Positions 1 through 5,061 of a stretch of DNA of 7,469 nt are shown piece by piece (position 1 is the first letter of the stretch; every line of letters begins with the position of its first letter). Source of the stretch: an uncultured Collinsella sp. (lineage in GTDB: Bacteria > Actinomycetota > Coriobacteriia > Coriobacteriales > Coriobacteriaceae); contig USFK01000068.1 of the NCBI GenBank assembly GCA_900553935.1, positions 1 through 7,469 on the forward strand. Reading direction: 5' to 3'. The translations under genes and the position numbers were made by a program. The notes beneath the pieces were generated by a model that saw only the letters and a program-made list of their open reading frames with translations, was not told where the DNA came from and ran no database searches.

Positions 1-64
1 TGAGGCGGAGGCGCGCTTCGAGCAGCGAAAGCTGAAGCGCAAGCAGAAGCATCGCGGGCATTGA
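1..64 (+). CDS. yjdF: YjdF family protein (DUF2992), 3' end of a second copy
   Basis: Only the last 20 codons and the TGA stop lie in the window; the gene begins off the left edge. Reading from base 2 gives a lysine/arginine-rich tail ending KQKHRGH, which is residue-for-residue the end of the complete YjdF protein at 4437-4856. Over the 64 comparable bases the two copies differ at one site only (C at 55, T at 4847), a synonymous Arg codon change. YjdF proteins are short, have a basic C-terminal tail, and are named for the yjdF riboswitch often found upstream; their biochemical role is not settled. This copy probably has its own riboswitch to the left, outside the window. Identity of the fragment is secure; whether the full gene is intact cannot be seen. 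Confidence 0.85.
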   Translation, partial: EAEARFEQRKLKRKQKHRGH

Positions 65-91
65 TCGCCTTCTGCAGCGAGACTCATACAG

Positions 92-112
92 AAGCGGTGT
101 TGGGTTCCGCTT
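92..112 (+). other. 3' hairpin after yjdF copy 1
   Basis: AAGCGG (92-97) pairs with CCGCTT (107-112) across a 9-nt loop, 28 bases past the yjdF stop. The second yjdF copy has a hairpin at the matching place (4890-4907) in which a C-G pair is replaced by T-A. There is no T-tract, so it is not a standard intrinsic terminator. Confidence 0.45.
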
Positions 113-167
113 GAAACCAACATCGTTATCTATTACGGCGTTTCAGTCTATCGCCTTTCAAGAGCTG

Positions 168-202
168 CTCCTAAAACTCGAATCTCATTTCGGTTTTGGG
201 AG
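168..202. other. Long stem-loop, 14 bp with one bulge
   Basis: CTCCTAAAAC (168-177) pairs with GTTTTGGGAG (193-202), with one G-U pair in RNA. After a single bulged T the stem continues as CGAA (179-182) with TTCG (189-192), leaving a 6-nt loop. No T-tract follows on either strand, so a classical terminator is unlikely. Role unknown. Confidence 0.5.
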
Positions 203-451
203 TATCAAGCTCTGCGTCGTAGGCGGCCCAAGAACCAATCTCGAGACGAATCGGCAAAAGGAATTACGCTCCTGCCGGGAGGCTGGACAGCCTACTCGAT
301 CGGCTCGGACTGGTGATTGCTAAGCCCAAAAAGCCGGAGTGTGCGGCGTCGCTCGTTTCGCTAAGTCAGCTTGATGGGATGGTGAATCATGGTTCTCCTT
401 GATTGGTAGCCCCCTTGCCTTGGCGCCCTTATGCTTGCGATACGGGATTAA

Positions 452-465
452 GTTATATTAGACTT
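452..465 (+). promoter_or_regulatory. Candidate promoter -10 region / dyad of first methyltransferase
   Basis: The AT-rich stretch contains TATATT (454-459), a fair -10 match, inside a small dyad TAAGT (449-453) / ACTTA (462-466). No good -35 hexamer is present at 16-18 nt, so this could be a regulated promoter or a chance match. GTTATATTAGACTT resembles GTTATAGTTAGATT at 6037-6050, which lies before another methyltransferase gene. Confidence 0.3.
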
Positions 466-500
466 ACTTTTATCGTTCTGCTGGCAACCAAGGAGGCACC

Positions 501-1151
501 ATGGCACGCACCGCCGACGAATACAAGCAGCTTTCCATCAGGGAATTCACGAAGGCCGCGAAGGTGTACGAATCGGGCCATGCTGGCATCTACGAGATGT
601 GCAAGGATGACTATCCGCAGATGCTCGCCGAGCTGGAGCGCGAGCCATTCGCCGACGTTCTCGACGTAGGGTGCGGAACGGGCGCGGTCATTGAGCTGCT
701 GCATGAAAAATACCACGACGCGCACTACGTCGGCCTCGACCTGACGCCCGACATGATTGCCGTTGCGCAGGCGAAAAGCCTAAACGGATGCGAGTTCGTT
801 GTCGGCGACGCAGAGGATTTGCCCTTCCCCGCCAACAGTTTCGACGCCGTCTTGTCTTCGAACAGCTTCCACCACTACCCCAACCCGGAGAAATTCTTCG
901 CTGGCGTCGCGCGCGTGCTGCGCCCCGGCGGCCGCCTCATCCTACGCGACTACACGGCAAACGATTTCGCCGTATGGCTTATGAATACGTTCGAGCTGCC
1001 GCTTGCCCGCCTTGCCGGCCACGGCGACGTGCACATATTGAAGCGATCCGAGTTCCGTGCCATGGCCGAAGAAGCCGGCCTTTCCGTGCTGGCCATGGAG
1101 GCTCAAAAAGGCTGGCGCGCGCACCTGGTAGCGCGAAAAGAACCGAATTAG
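501..1151 (+). CDS. Class I SAM-dependent methyltransferase (UbiE/Methyltransf_11-like)
   Basis: This 216-residue cytosolic enzyme should transfer a methyl group from S-adenosylmethionine to an unknown, probably small, acceptor. The Rossmann-fold landmarks are all present: motif I VLDVGCGTG at residues 53-61, the acidic ribose-binding residue D80 in GLDLT, GDAEDLPFP at 102-110, FDAVLSSNSFHHYPNP at 114-129, and RVLRPGGRLIL at 138-148. The C-terminal KRSEFRAMAEEAGL segment is usual for this family. The start is fixed by AAGGAGG (490-496) four bases upstream of ATG. It stands alone: the next gene downstream is a minus-strand remnant, and the yjdF copy upstream is 436 bases away. Length and motifs are complete, so it should be active. 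The substrate cannot be told from sequence; the name UbiE reflects fold similarity, not a quinone role. Confidence 0.9.
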   Translation: MARTADEYKQLSIREFTKAAKVYESGHAGIYEMCKDDYPQMLAELEREPFADVLDVGCGTGAVIELLHEKYHDAHYVGLDLTPDMIAVAQAKSLNGCEFVVGDAEDLPFPANSFDAVLSSNSFHHYPNPEKFFAGVARVLRPGGRLILRDYTANDFAVWLMNTFELPLARLAGHGDVHILKRSEFRAMAEEAGLSVLAMEAQKGWRAHLVARKEPN

Positions 1152-1164
1152 AGGCTTGAATTGC

Positions 1165-1200
1165 GCAGGGCTGCCGGTGATGCGCCCGAAGAAGCCCTGC
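1165..1200. other. 8-bp inverted repeat after methyltransferase gene
   Basis: GCAGGGCT (1165-1172) and AGCCCTGC (1193-1200) are perfect inverted repeats with a 20-nt loop, 13 bases past the methyltransferase stop. The position suits a transcript end, but no T-tract follows. Confidence 0.3.
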
Positions 1201-1303
1201 CGATATCCGGGAAGCCTCCGAGTGTTGTTGCGAGAAGGAACTGCACTGTGGCAGAAAAGGTTAAACTCTCCGGCATGCCGGAAACCACACCACATCCATG
1301 GCG

Positions 1304-1669
1304 CTAGGCCGCAATCCACTCGTGCAATGTTGTCGAGAGCCGCCTGTCCACATCTTTTCTGGTGGCTTCGCATTCGTCCGGATGCTCTTTGGCTGAGCGG
1401 AATATGAAGCGCATAACGAATTTCAAGCCCACCGGCAATGCCATTCTGAGCATAGACTCGGGCAATACGAAATGGGTGCCGTATCGATAGGCGACCGCTT
1501 CGTATTCGCACTCATGCGGGCGCTCTTTAAGCCTCTGGTCCATTCGCCTGACATACTTGCCCGCTTCCCAGAAGCTGTCATCATCCGCGCCAAGCAAAAT
1601 CAGCTTCCCCTTGATGTTCTCGATCTTTATCATTTCGTCTTCTGTGTACTTCCGCTTCTTTTCGGAATC
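1304..1669 (-). pseudogene. C-terminal remnant of BAAT-type acyl-CoA thioesterase/acyltransferase
   Basis: The minus-strand frame encodes the last ~120 residues of an alpha/beta hydrolase resembling the BAAT C-terminal domain. It reads IENIKGKLILLGADDDSFW, then a helix, then HECEYEAVAYRYGTHF, and ends in a TAG stop at 1304-1306. In full-length relatives the Asp of the ADDD segment and the His of GTHF would be the acid and base of a Ser/Cys-Asp-His triad. The nucleophile elbow and everything N-terminal to it are missing. The frame stays open to a TTG codon at 1795, but that part encodes unrelated sequence and runs through a transcription terminator, so it is not a credible N-terminus. An internal ATG at 1631-1633 has only a weak ribosome binding site. 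I read it as a 5'-truncated, inactive gene. Family assignment is fairly firm; the precise substrate class is not. Confidence 0.6.
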
Positions 1670-1760
1670 TATAAATAAGCAGGTCGAGCGTAGAAAATCG
1701 CCCGAACCTTCCGTTCCCTCTCCGACCTTTTTCCAATAGGTTGGATGCTCAAAGGCGAAG

Positions 1761-1791
1761 AAAAAGCCTCCGTCCCGCCGGGAGCGGAGGC
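1761..1791 (-). terminator. Rho-independent terminator on minus strand
   Basis: GCCTCCG-TCCC (1766-1776) pairs with GGGA-G-CGGAGGC (1780-1791), an 11-bp GC-rich stem with one bulge and a 3-nt loop. On the minus strand it is followed by TTTTTCTTC. It would stop transcripts entering from the right. It lies 13 bases past the TAA of an open 33-codon minus-strand stretch (1805-1906), suggesting the 3' end of a lost gene. Confidence 0.8.
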
Positions 1792-1804
1792 TCAATTGCC
1801 GTAT

Positions 1805-1906
1805 TTACTCACCGCCGTCGCTGGCGGCTTTGCCATGACTCTCGTACGAAACGAAACTCAGCGGCACAGTGCGGCACTCAAAAGTGCAGGTCAAAGCCCT
1901 ATCGGC
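1805..1906 (-). pseudogene. Possible 3' stub of a decayed minus-strand gene
   Basis: A minus-strand frame of 33 codons between two TAA stops ends in FVSYESHGKAASDGGE and is followed closely by the strong terminator at 1761-1791. That placement is what the last codons of a real gene would look like. No start codon or upstream continuation is visible, and I do not recognise the sequence. It may be an unrelated open stretch. Confidence 0.25.
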
Positions 1907-2400
1907 TTATTCCAACTCTTTCAAGTTCATTTGCCGTGGCGACATTCCAATTGGGTCTAGTTTGGTTGTCGATTTGTCCACCTTGCCGCCGAATCCCTCC
2001 GTGTGTCCTCGCGTACGCGTTTGGGACAAACCCTGGGACAAATTCGCAAACTATTTCGAAACCGCAAGCCCACAGTTTCATTTTTGTCCCGGGGACAAAA
2101 GCGGCAAGGCTTTGAAGTCCGGAACCGCTCAAAAGGGATGCCAAAACGGTTGTTTTCCCTCTTTGGCGCTTGCTTAGCGAAGTGAATCGTAGCCAGCGGC
2201 TTTACCGTCTTACGTTTCCACAGATCAGAAGGGATGTGCAAGAGCGATGGCCGAAAGAATCGTCGCAGGCGGCTTATTCACCCACGAGTTCAAAGGCTCC
2301 ACTTTCAAATGCATGGGGAAATGCGAATGACCTCAATGTGCTCCCGAACTCCGCGCTGACGGAAACGCCGCTCCGTCGAGCGAAGACTTGCTAATATGAG
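1907..2400. other. Gene-poor, probably decayed stretch
   Basis: No open frame here has a ribosome binding site or a recognisable motif; all six frames are interrupted or compositionally odd. The main structure is the cluster of GGGACAAA/TTTGTCCC words described separately. It is likely intergenic DNA plus gene debris. Confidence 0.5.
1973..2100. repeat. GGGACAAA / TTTGTCC repeat cluster
   Basis: GGGACAAA occurs at 2023-2030 and 2035-2042, 12 bases apart. A perfect 9-bp inverted pair, TTTTGTCCC (2082-2090) and GGGACAAAA (2092-2100), is separated by one base. A further TTTGTCC lies at 1973-1979. The word reads GTN/GTK, WDK or LGQ in different frames, so it could be the worn C-terminal repeat of a coding sequence or a cluster of protein-binding sites. 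Neither is proven. Confidence 0.45.
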
Positions 2401-2724
2401 TCACAACACCGTCTCCAAGGCCGATATGCCCAAGATGGCTTCCAACTGGGGGCAGGGTTTGCCGATAGGAACAACATGAAGAAATGCAGTCCCCTTGGAA
2501 TCCTGCTCGGTGATTCCGTCAGCGTTCTTCTCAAGGCAATCCAGAAGAGCAATCGGATCGCCCATCACGTCAGGTGGCGGAGTTGGCATGGAGGGCAGGT
2601 TCTTGTTGGTATCCACCCATTGTACGCTCGTCGTCGTGCACGACCAATCGGACAGCTTCCCGGATTCGATAGTTGCATGCGAGGGGGTTCTTCGAGCTAA
2701 GTGCTCTTGAGCATAGCGTTTCAC
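2401..2724 (-). CDS. Hypothetical protein, doubtful
   Basis: This minus-strand frame has 107 codons from ATG to TGA and is the longest open stretch in the 1.1 kb before the LytTR gene. The product would be soluble: a basic N-terminus (MKRYAQEHLARRTPS), a proline-rich middle (PSMPTPPPDV), then GTAFLHVVPIGKPCPQLEAI near the end. I see no known domain, no signal peptide and no strong ribosome binding site. A competing plus-strand frame covers 2476-2700 and looks no better. The even spread of residue types and the hydrophobic C-terminal part make it somewhat more protein-like than chance, but it may be part of a decayed gene or not coding at all. Confidence 0.3.
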   Translation of the reverse strand: MKRYAQEHLARRTPSHATIESGKLSDWSCTTTSVQWVDTNKNLPSMPTPPPDVMGDPIALLDCLEKNADGITEQDSKGTAFLHVVPIGKPCPQLEAILGISALETVL

Positions 2725-2822
2725 GTGCCGGTGTTCATGAGCGGCAAGGATTGCTTTTTCGGGCTCGATCCGAGGATGCGTGACTACGGTCTCTCTTGCT
2801 GTTCAGCTCGCCTAGTCTGCAT

Positions 2823-2852
2823 CTTGGTTCCTCGACAGCGCAGCTTGGTTAA
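2823..2852 (+). promoter_or_regulatory. Candidate LytTR operator (two direct repeats, 21-bp period)
   Basis: CTTGGTT occurs at 2823-2829 and again at 2844-2850, exactly 21 bp start to start. LytTR domains classically bind two ~9-bp direct repeats separated by about 12 bp, placing them on the same DNA face. The site lies 60-90 bases upstream of the LytTR gene, suggesting autoregulation. The second repeat overlaps the candidate -35. Confidence 0.5.
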
Positions 2853-2874
2853 ACGCCGAAGGTTCAGCTATCTT
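2845..2874 (+). promoter_or_regulatory. Candidate promoter of LytTR/DUF3021 operon
   Basis: TTGGTT (2845-2850) and TATCTT (2869-2874) are separated by 18 bp; each is a partial match to the sigma-70 hexamers. A weak promoter beside the direct repeats would suit an activator-dependent operon. Confidence 0.35.
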
Positions 2875-2911
2875 CGTCAGCTAGCATGAGAGCAACCCGA
2901 AGGGAGGACGC

Positions 2912-3385
2912 ATGAAGATCACAATCGAAGAGCGAGAAGCAGCTCAAGATATAGAAGTCACGATCGTCTGCGTAAGGGTCGATCGCCGCGTGCTTGATAT
3001 AACGGCTCGGCTGCGCATGCTTGACAGGAAGGTGACGGGCACGGCCGACGGCTGCACGCGCGTGCTGAGCGCAGAAGACGTCCTGTTCATCGAGTCGGTC
3101 GACAAGCACACGTTCATTTATACGGCCGACACGGTTCTCGAGACGGGCCTGCGCCTTTACGAGATGGAGGAGCGCCTGGCGGACTGCGACTTCCTGCGCA
3201 TCGCGAAAGGTTGCATCGTCAACTTCCGCGCGATCACCGCCCTCAAGCCCGACGTCAACGGCAGGATCATCGCCACCTTGGAAAACGGTGAGCAGGTCGT
3301 TATCTCGCGCCAGTATGCGCCCGACGTCAAATCGAAGCTCGGTCTGAAGCAGTCGAAACGAAGGAAGGGAGACCGAAATGATTAA
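2912..3385 (+). CDS. LytTR-domain DNA-binding transcriptional regulator
   Basis: This 157-residue protein is a LytTR DNA-binding domain with a short N-terminal extension and no receiver domain. The LytTR fold occupies about residues 50-146, with the characteristic stretches DVLFIESVDKHTFIYT (56-71), the helix LRLYEMEERL (80-89), FLRIAKGCIVNFRAI (94-108) and the strand pair GRIIATLENGEQVVISRQYA (117-136). A highly basic tail (KQSKRRKGDR) follows. The start ATG sits after AGGGAGG (2899-2905). The gene overlaps the next one by 8 bases, indicating translational coupling. Stand-alone LytTR proteins paired with a small membrane protein form LytTR regulatory systems, for example HdrRM and BrsRM of streptococci. 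In those, the membrane partner restrains the regulator and the regulator drives its own operon and, in known cases, bacteriocin or competence genes. The target genes here are not evident. Confidence 0.9.
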   Translation: MKITIEEREAAQDIEVTIVCVRVDRRVLDITARLRMLDRKVTGTADGCTRVLSAEDVLFIESVDKHTFIYTADTVLETGLRLYEMEERLADCDFLRIAKGCIVNFRAITALKPDVNGRIIATLENGEQVVISRQYAPDVKSKLGLKQSKRRKGDRND

Positions 3386-3857
3386 CAGGGACATTATCGA
3401 CACCGATAAAAAGACGCCCGCGGAAAACCTCGGACAACTCGTGAAAAGCACCTGTATCGGCTTCACTGTTGCCATGATAGCCTTCTTGGCATTAGGGACT
3501 TGTTTCGCTGATGACACCGCCAAGCAGGGCATTAACTATTGCTGGTCCATTCTCGCCGCGTGCGTCACCGTCCCCGCGCTGCAGTTCGTGTTCTTCACGC
3601 CCGCGGTGATCAGACAGATGGCGTATCCCGCGCGCCTGGCGCTGTTCGACGTTTGCCTCTACGCAGCCCTCTGTGCATTGGCGTTTGTCTTTGCTTGGGT
3701 TCCCGTGAACAACCCCGGGGCGTGGGTTACCTTCACGGTTGTCTTTCTCGCCATCCTGGCGGTCCTCACTCTTGCTTTCAACGCCAAGCTGAGCCGCGAG
3801 ACCCGCGAATTGAACGACAGGCTCGCGGAATACCGCAAGAGCAAGGAGACGGAATAA
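3378..3857 (+). CDS. DUF3021-type four-helix membrane protein, partner of LytTR regulator
   Basis: The 159-residue product has four predicted membrane segments, about residues 24-44, 53-74, 86-108 and 115-134. A charged, probably cytoplasmic C-terminal tail (KLSRETRELNDRLAEYRKS) could form a short coiled coil. Its start codon lies inside the end of the LytTR gene (8-base overlap), with its own AAGGGAG at 3365-3371. This size, topology and gene order match the DUF3021 membrane proteins encoded with stand-alone LytTR regulators. In characterised pairs (HdrM, BrsM) the membrane protein antagonises the regulator, so loss of the membrane protein turns the system on. That role is inferred here from family and context. 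What signal it would sense is unknown. Confidence 0.85.
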   Translation: MINRDIIDTDKKTPAENLGQLVKSTCIGFTVAMIAFLALGTCFADDTAKQGINYCWSILAACVTVPALQFVFFTPAVIRQMAYPARLALFDVCLYAALCALAFVFAWVPVNNPGAWVTFTVVFLAILAVLTLAFNAKLSRETRELNDRLAEYRKSKETE

Positions 3858-3880
3858 GGGTATAGCTGAGCATTATCGAT

Positions 3881-3923
3881 GCTGGGCAAATCCTTGCTCC
3901 CGATCCTCGGATTACCGCCCAGC
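3881..3923. other. Nested stem-loop after DUF3021 gene
   Basis: GCTGGGC (3881-3887) pairs with GCCCAGC (3917-3923), and inside it AATCC (3889-3893) pairs with GGATT (3909-3913). It begins 23 bases past the DUF3021 stop, where an operon end would be. There is no T-tract, so factor-independent termination is not supported. Confidence 0.4.
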
Positions 3924-4082
3924 GCGAGGACCTGATGCCAAGGCCGGCGCAGGGCGATGTTCGGCCCCGTTCGCTACCCCAAGCGCTTCCTGCGCGGTCA
4001 TGCCCTTGCAGCCCTCGTTTGCGCGCATAAGCGGGTTCATGTGCAGGGGAATGTCGATCAAGGTGCTGATTGCTCGGTCAGC
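3912..4082 (-). pseudogene. Possible minus-strand gene remnant
   Basis: A minus-strand frame of 56 codons lies between a TAG (4083-4085) and a TAA (3912-3914). An ATG at 4038-4040 would give 42 residues beginning MNPLMRANEGCKGMTAQEAL. The composition is protein-like, and codons upstream of the TAG in the same frame also look protein-like, as if one stop had interrupted a longer gene. I do not recognise the family. A plus-strand frame over the same bases is a rival reading. Confidence 0.2.
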
Positions 4083-4173
4083 CTAATCGGATTGGAGGAA
4101 GACGACCTCGTGTTCAGCATAGGTGATGGCGAAACTTCCTACGTATTGCGGTCTACCCAAGCCATCATTCGGT

Positions 4174-4224
4174 CCTCCCCGGTTTCGAAACTCGAATTAT
4201 TTTAAAGTTTCGAAACCGGGGAGG
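4174..4224. repeat. Perfect 19-bp inverted repeat built from two GTTTCGAAAC palindromes
   Basis: CCTCCCCGGTTTCGAAACT (4174-4192) and its exact reverse complement (4206-4224) flank a 13-nt AT-rich loop. Each arm holds the self-complementary 10-mer GTTTCGAAAC (4182-4191 and 4207-4216), with centres 25 bp apart. Each arm also ends in a GGGGAGG reading outward, a possible ribosome binding site on both strands. Options are a repressor operator for the yjdF unit, a small palindromic repeat element, or a strong cruciform/hairpin. No T-tract follows. Confidence 0.7.
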
Positions 4225-4300
4225 CAATATGCACAGGGATGCATCGAGGAGCAATTCCCAGTCGCGCCATGTCAGCAGCGATGCCGGGCGCATTCACGCG

Positions 4301-4309
4301 TGCTACAAT
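4301..4309 (+). promoter_or_regulatory. Extended -10 promoter for yjdF
   Basis: TGCTACAAT is an extended -10 (TGn plus TACAAT, 5/6 to consensus). No good -35 is present at 4281-4286, as is tolerated by extended -10 promoters. Initiation would fall near 4316, just before the structured leader. Confidence 0.5.
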
Positions 4310-4315
4310 GCGGGC

Positions 4316-4436
4316 ATCAGAGATGAAAACACAGTCCCCGTCGGGTAGTCGTGGGCGTGCGGGAGTCCGCATCAGTAACCTGCCTCCTTGGTTGTCCCTT
4401 CTCTGCATGGTCATCTACATAAAGGAGGAACCAACC
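4316..4436 (+). ncRNA. Candidate yjdF riboswitch with anti-Shine-Dalgarno platform
   Basis: The ~120-nt leader of yjdF is highly structured. A closing helix can form from CAGAGA (4318-4323) with TCTCTG (4400-4405), or alternatively AGATGA (4321-4326) with TCATCT (4411-4416). Inside lie TGCGG-GAGT-CCGCA (4358-4371) and AACC (4377-4380) pairing with GGTT (4390-4393). The loop of that last hairpin contains CCTCCTT (4383-4389), the exact complement of the ribosome binding site AAGGAGG (4422-4428), so ligand-dependent sequestration of the start region is easy to draw. yjdF riboswitches are known upstream of yjdF genes and respond to azaaromatic compounds. Assignment rests on the gene, position and structure; I could not run a covariance model. 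Confidence 0.6.
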
Positions 4437-4856
4437 ATGCAGATCAGCGTGTCATCCACCCTGACCGTATATCACGACGGCCAATTCTGGGTCGGGCTGG
4501 CGGAGCATGTCGAGGACGGCAGATACGGCGCCGCCCGCATCGTCTTCGGCGCGGAACCGTCCGATGAGGAAATCCTGCGATTCGTTACAAGCAAATGGTC
4601 GGAGCTCGCGTTCTTCGGTGACGATCCCGCCGAGGCGAGCAAGCCCGCGAGGAACCCCAAGCGCCGCGCCCGCGAGGCGTCGAAGGCCCTTAAGCAGCCG
4701 GCGATGGGCACCAGGGCGCAGCAGGTGCTCGCGAGTCAGCGGGAGACAATGAAACGGGAGTCAGCCCGCGCAAGAAGCCAACGCCGCGCGGATGAGGCGG
4801 AGGCGCGCTTCGAGCAGCGAAAGCTGAAGCGCAAGCAGAAGCATCGTGGGCATTGA
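4437..4856 (+). CDS. yjdF: YjdF family protein (DUF2992), complete copy
   Basis: The 139-residue product matches the YjdF layout. An N-terminal segment reads LTVYHDGQFWVGLAEHVEDG (residues 9-28), then ARIVFGAEPSDEEILRFV (33-50). A conserved NPKRRAREASKAL (73-85) follows, then a long charged, probably helical tail ending KQKHRGH. I chose ATG 4437 because AAAGGAGG (4421-4428) lies eight bases upstream and the N-terminus then matches the family; the open frame extends to 4239 but through the leader RNA. The protein is soluble, without signal or membrane segments. Its function is unknown; control by azaaromatic-binding riboswitches in other bacteria suggests a response to toxic or signalling heteroaromatics. 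The tail is identical to the partial copy at 1-64, showing a recent duplication or gene conversion. Confidence 0.9.
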   Translation: MQISVSSTLTVYHDGQFWVGLAEHVEDGRYGAARIVFGAEPSDEEILRFVTSKWSELAFFGDDPAEASKPARNPKRRAREASKALKQPAMGTRAQQVLASQRETMKRESARARSQRRADEAEARFEQRKLKRKQKHRGH

Positions 4857-4889
4857 TCGCCATGTGCAGCAAGGCAAACCATATACAGC

Positions 4890-4907
4890 AGTGGGGCCAG
4901 TTCCACT
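4890..4907 (+). other. 3' hairpin after yjdF copy 2
   Basis: AGTGG (4890-4894) pairs with CCACT (4903-4907) over an 8-nt loop, 33 bases past the stop. It matches the position of the hairpin after copy 1 and keeps pairing through a C-G to T-A exchange despite many surrounding differences. No T-tract. Confidence 0.4.
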
Positions 4908-5061
4908 TGAAGCCGACGCCGCGTAGACGCTGATGGTGACGGCTATGCACGGGCACGGGCGCGCCGCCGCACTTCACAGCTTGTTTCTCAAGTATTTGGG
5001 ACGCACACACGGCGTTCAAAAATGCGGAGCGACTCTGTATGGCTCGAGACTGAGCCGAGGT

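Larger units (their letters stand above)
65..500. other. Gene-poor spacer with hairpins and methyltransferase leader
   Basis: No convincing gene. The only open stretch of note (111-323, TTG start, 70 codons) has no ribosome binding site and no recognisable motif. The first ~60 bases still resemble, in diverged form, the sequence after the second yjdF copy. A long stem-loop occupies 168-202. The last ~50 bases are the AT-rich leader of the methyltransferase gene. Confidence 0.6.
3858..4300. other. Gene-poor region between LytTR operon and yjdF unit
   Basis: No secure gene. Two weak readings compete: a minus-strand stretch ending at 3912 and a plus-strand frame at 3957-4205 that lacks a ribosome binding site and whose last codons run into the inverted repeat. 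Notable structures are the stem at 3881-3923 and the perfect 19-bp inverted repeat at 4174-4224. Confidence 0.5.

Noticed and set aside
111..323. Small plus-strand ORF with TTG start
   Set aside because: No ribosome binding site, no motif, and it crosses the hairpins at 92-112 and 168-202.
942..1511. Minus-strand frame of 189 codons
   Set aside because: It overlaps both the intact methyltransferase and the thioesterase remnant on other frames, has no ribosome binding site and no motif; a shadow frame.
2864..3532. Minus-strand frame of 222 codons
   Set aside because: It is antisense to the LytTR and DUF3021 genes, both of which have clear domains and ribosome binding sites.
4229..4348. 39-codon plus-strand ORF with GGGGAGG upstream, as leader peptide or small gene
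   Set aside because: It runs through the extended -10 promoter and into the riboswitch; the ribosome binding site is part of the inverted repeat. Kept only as a note.
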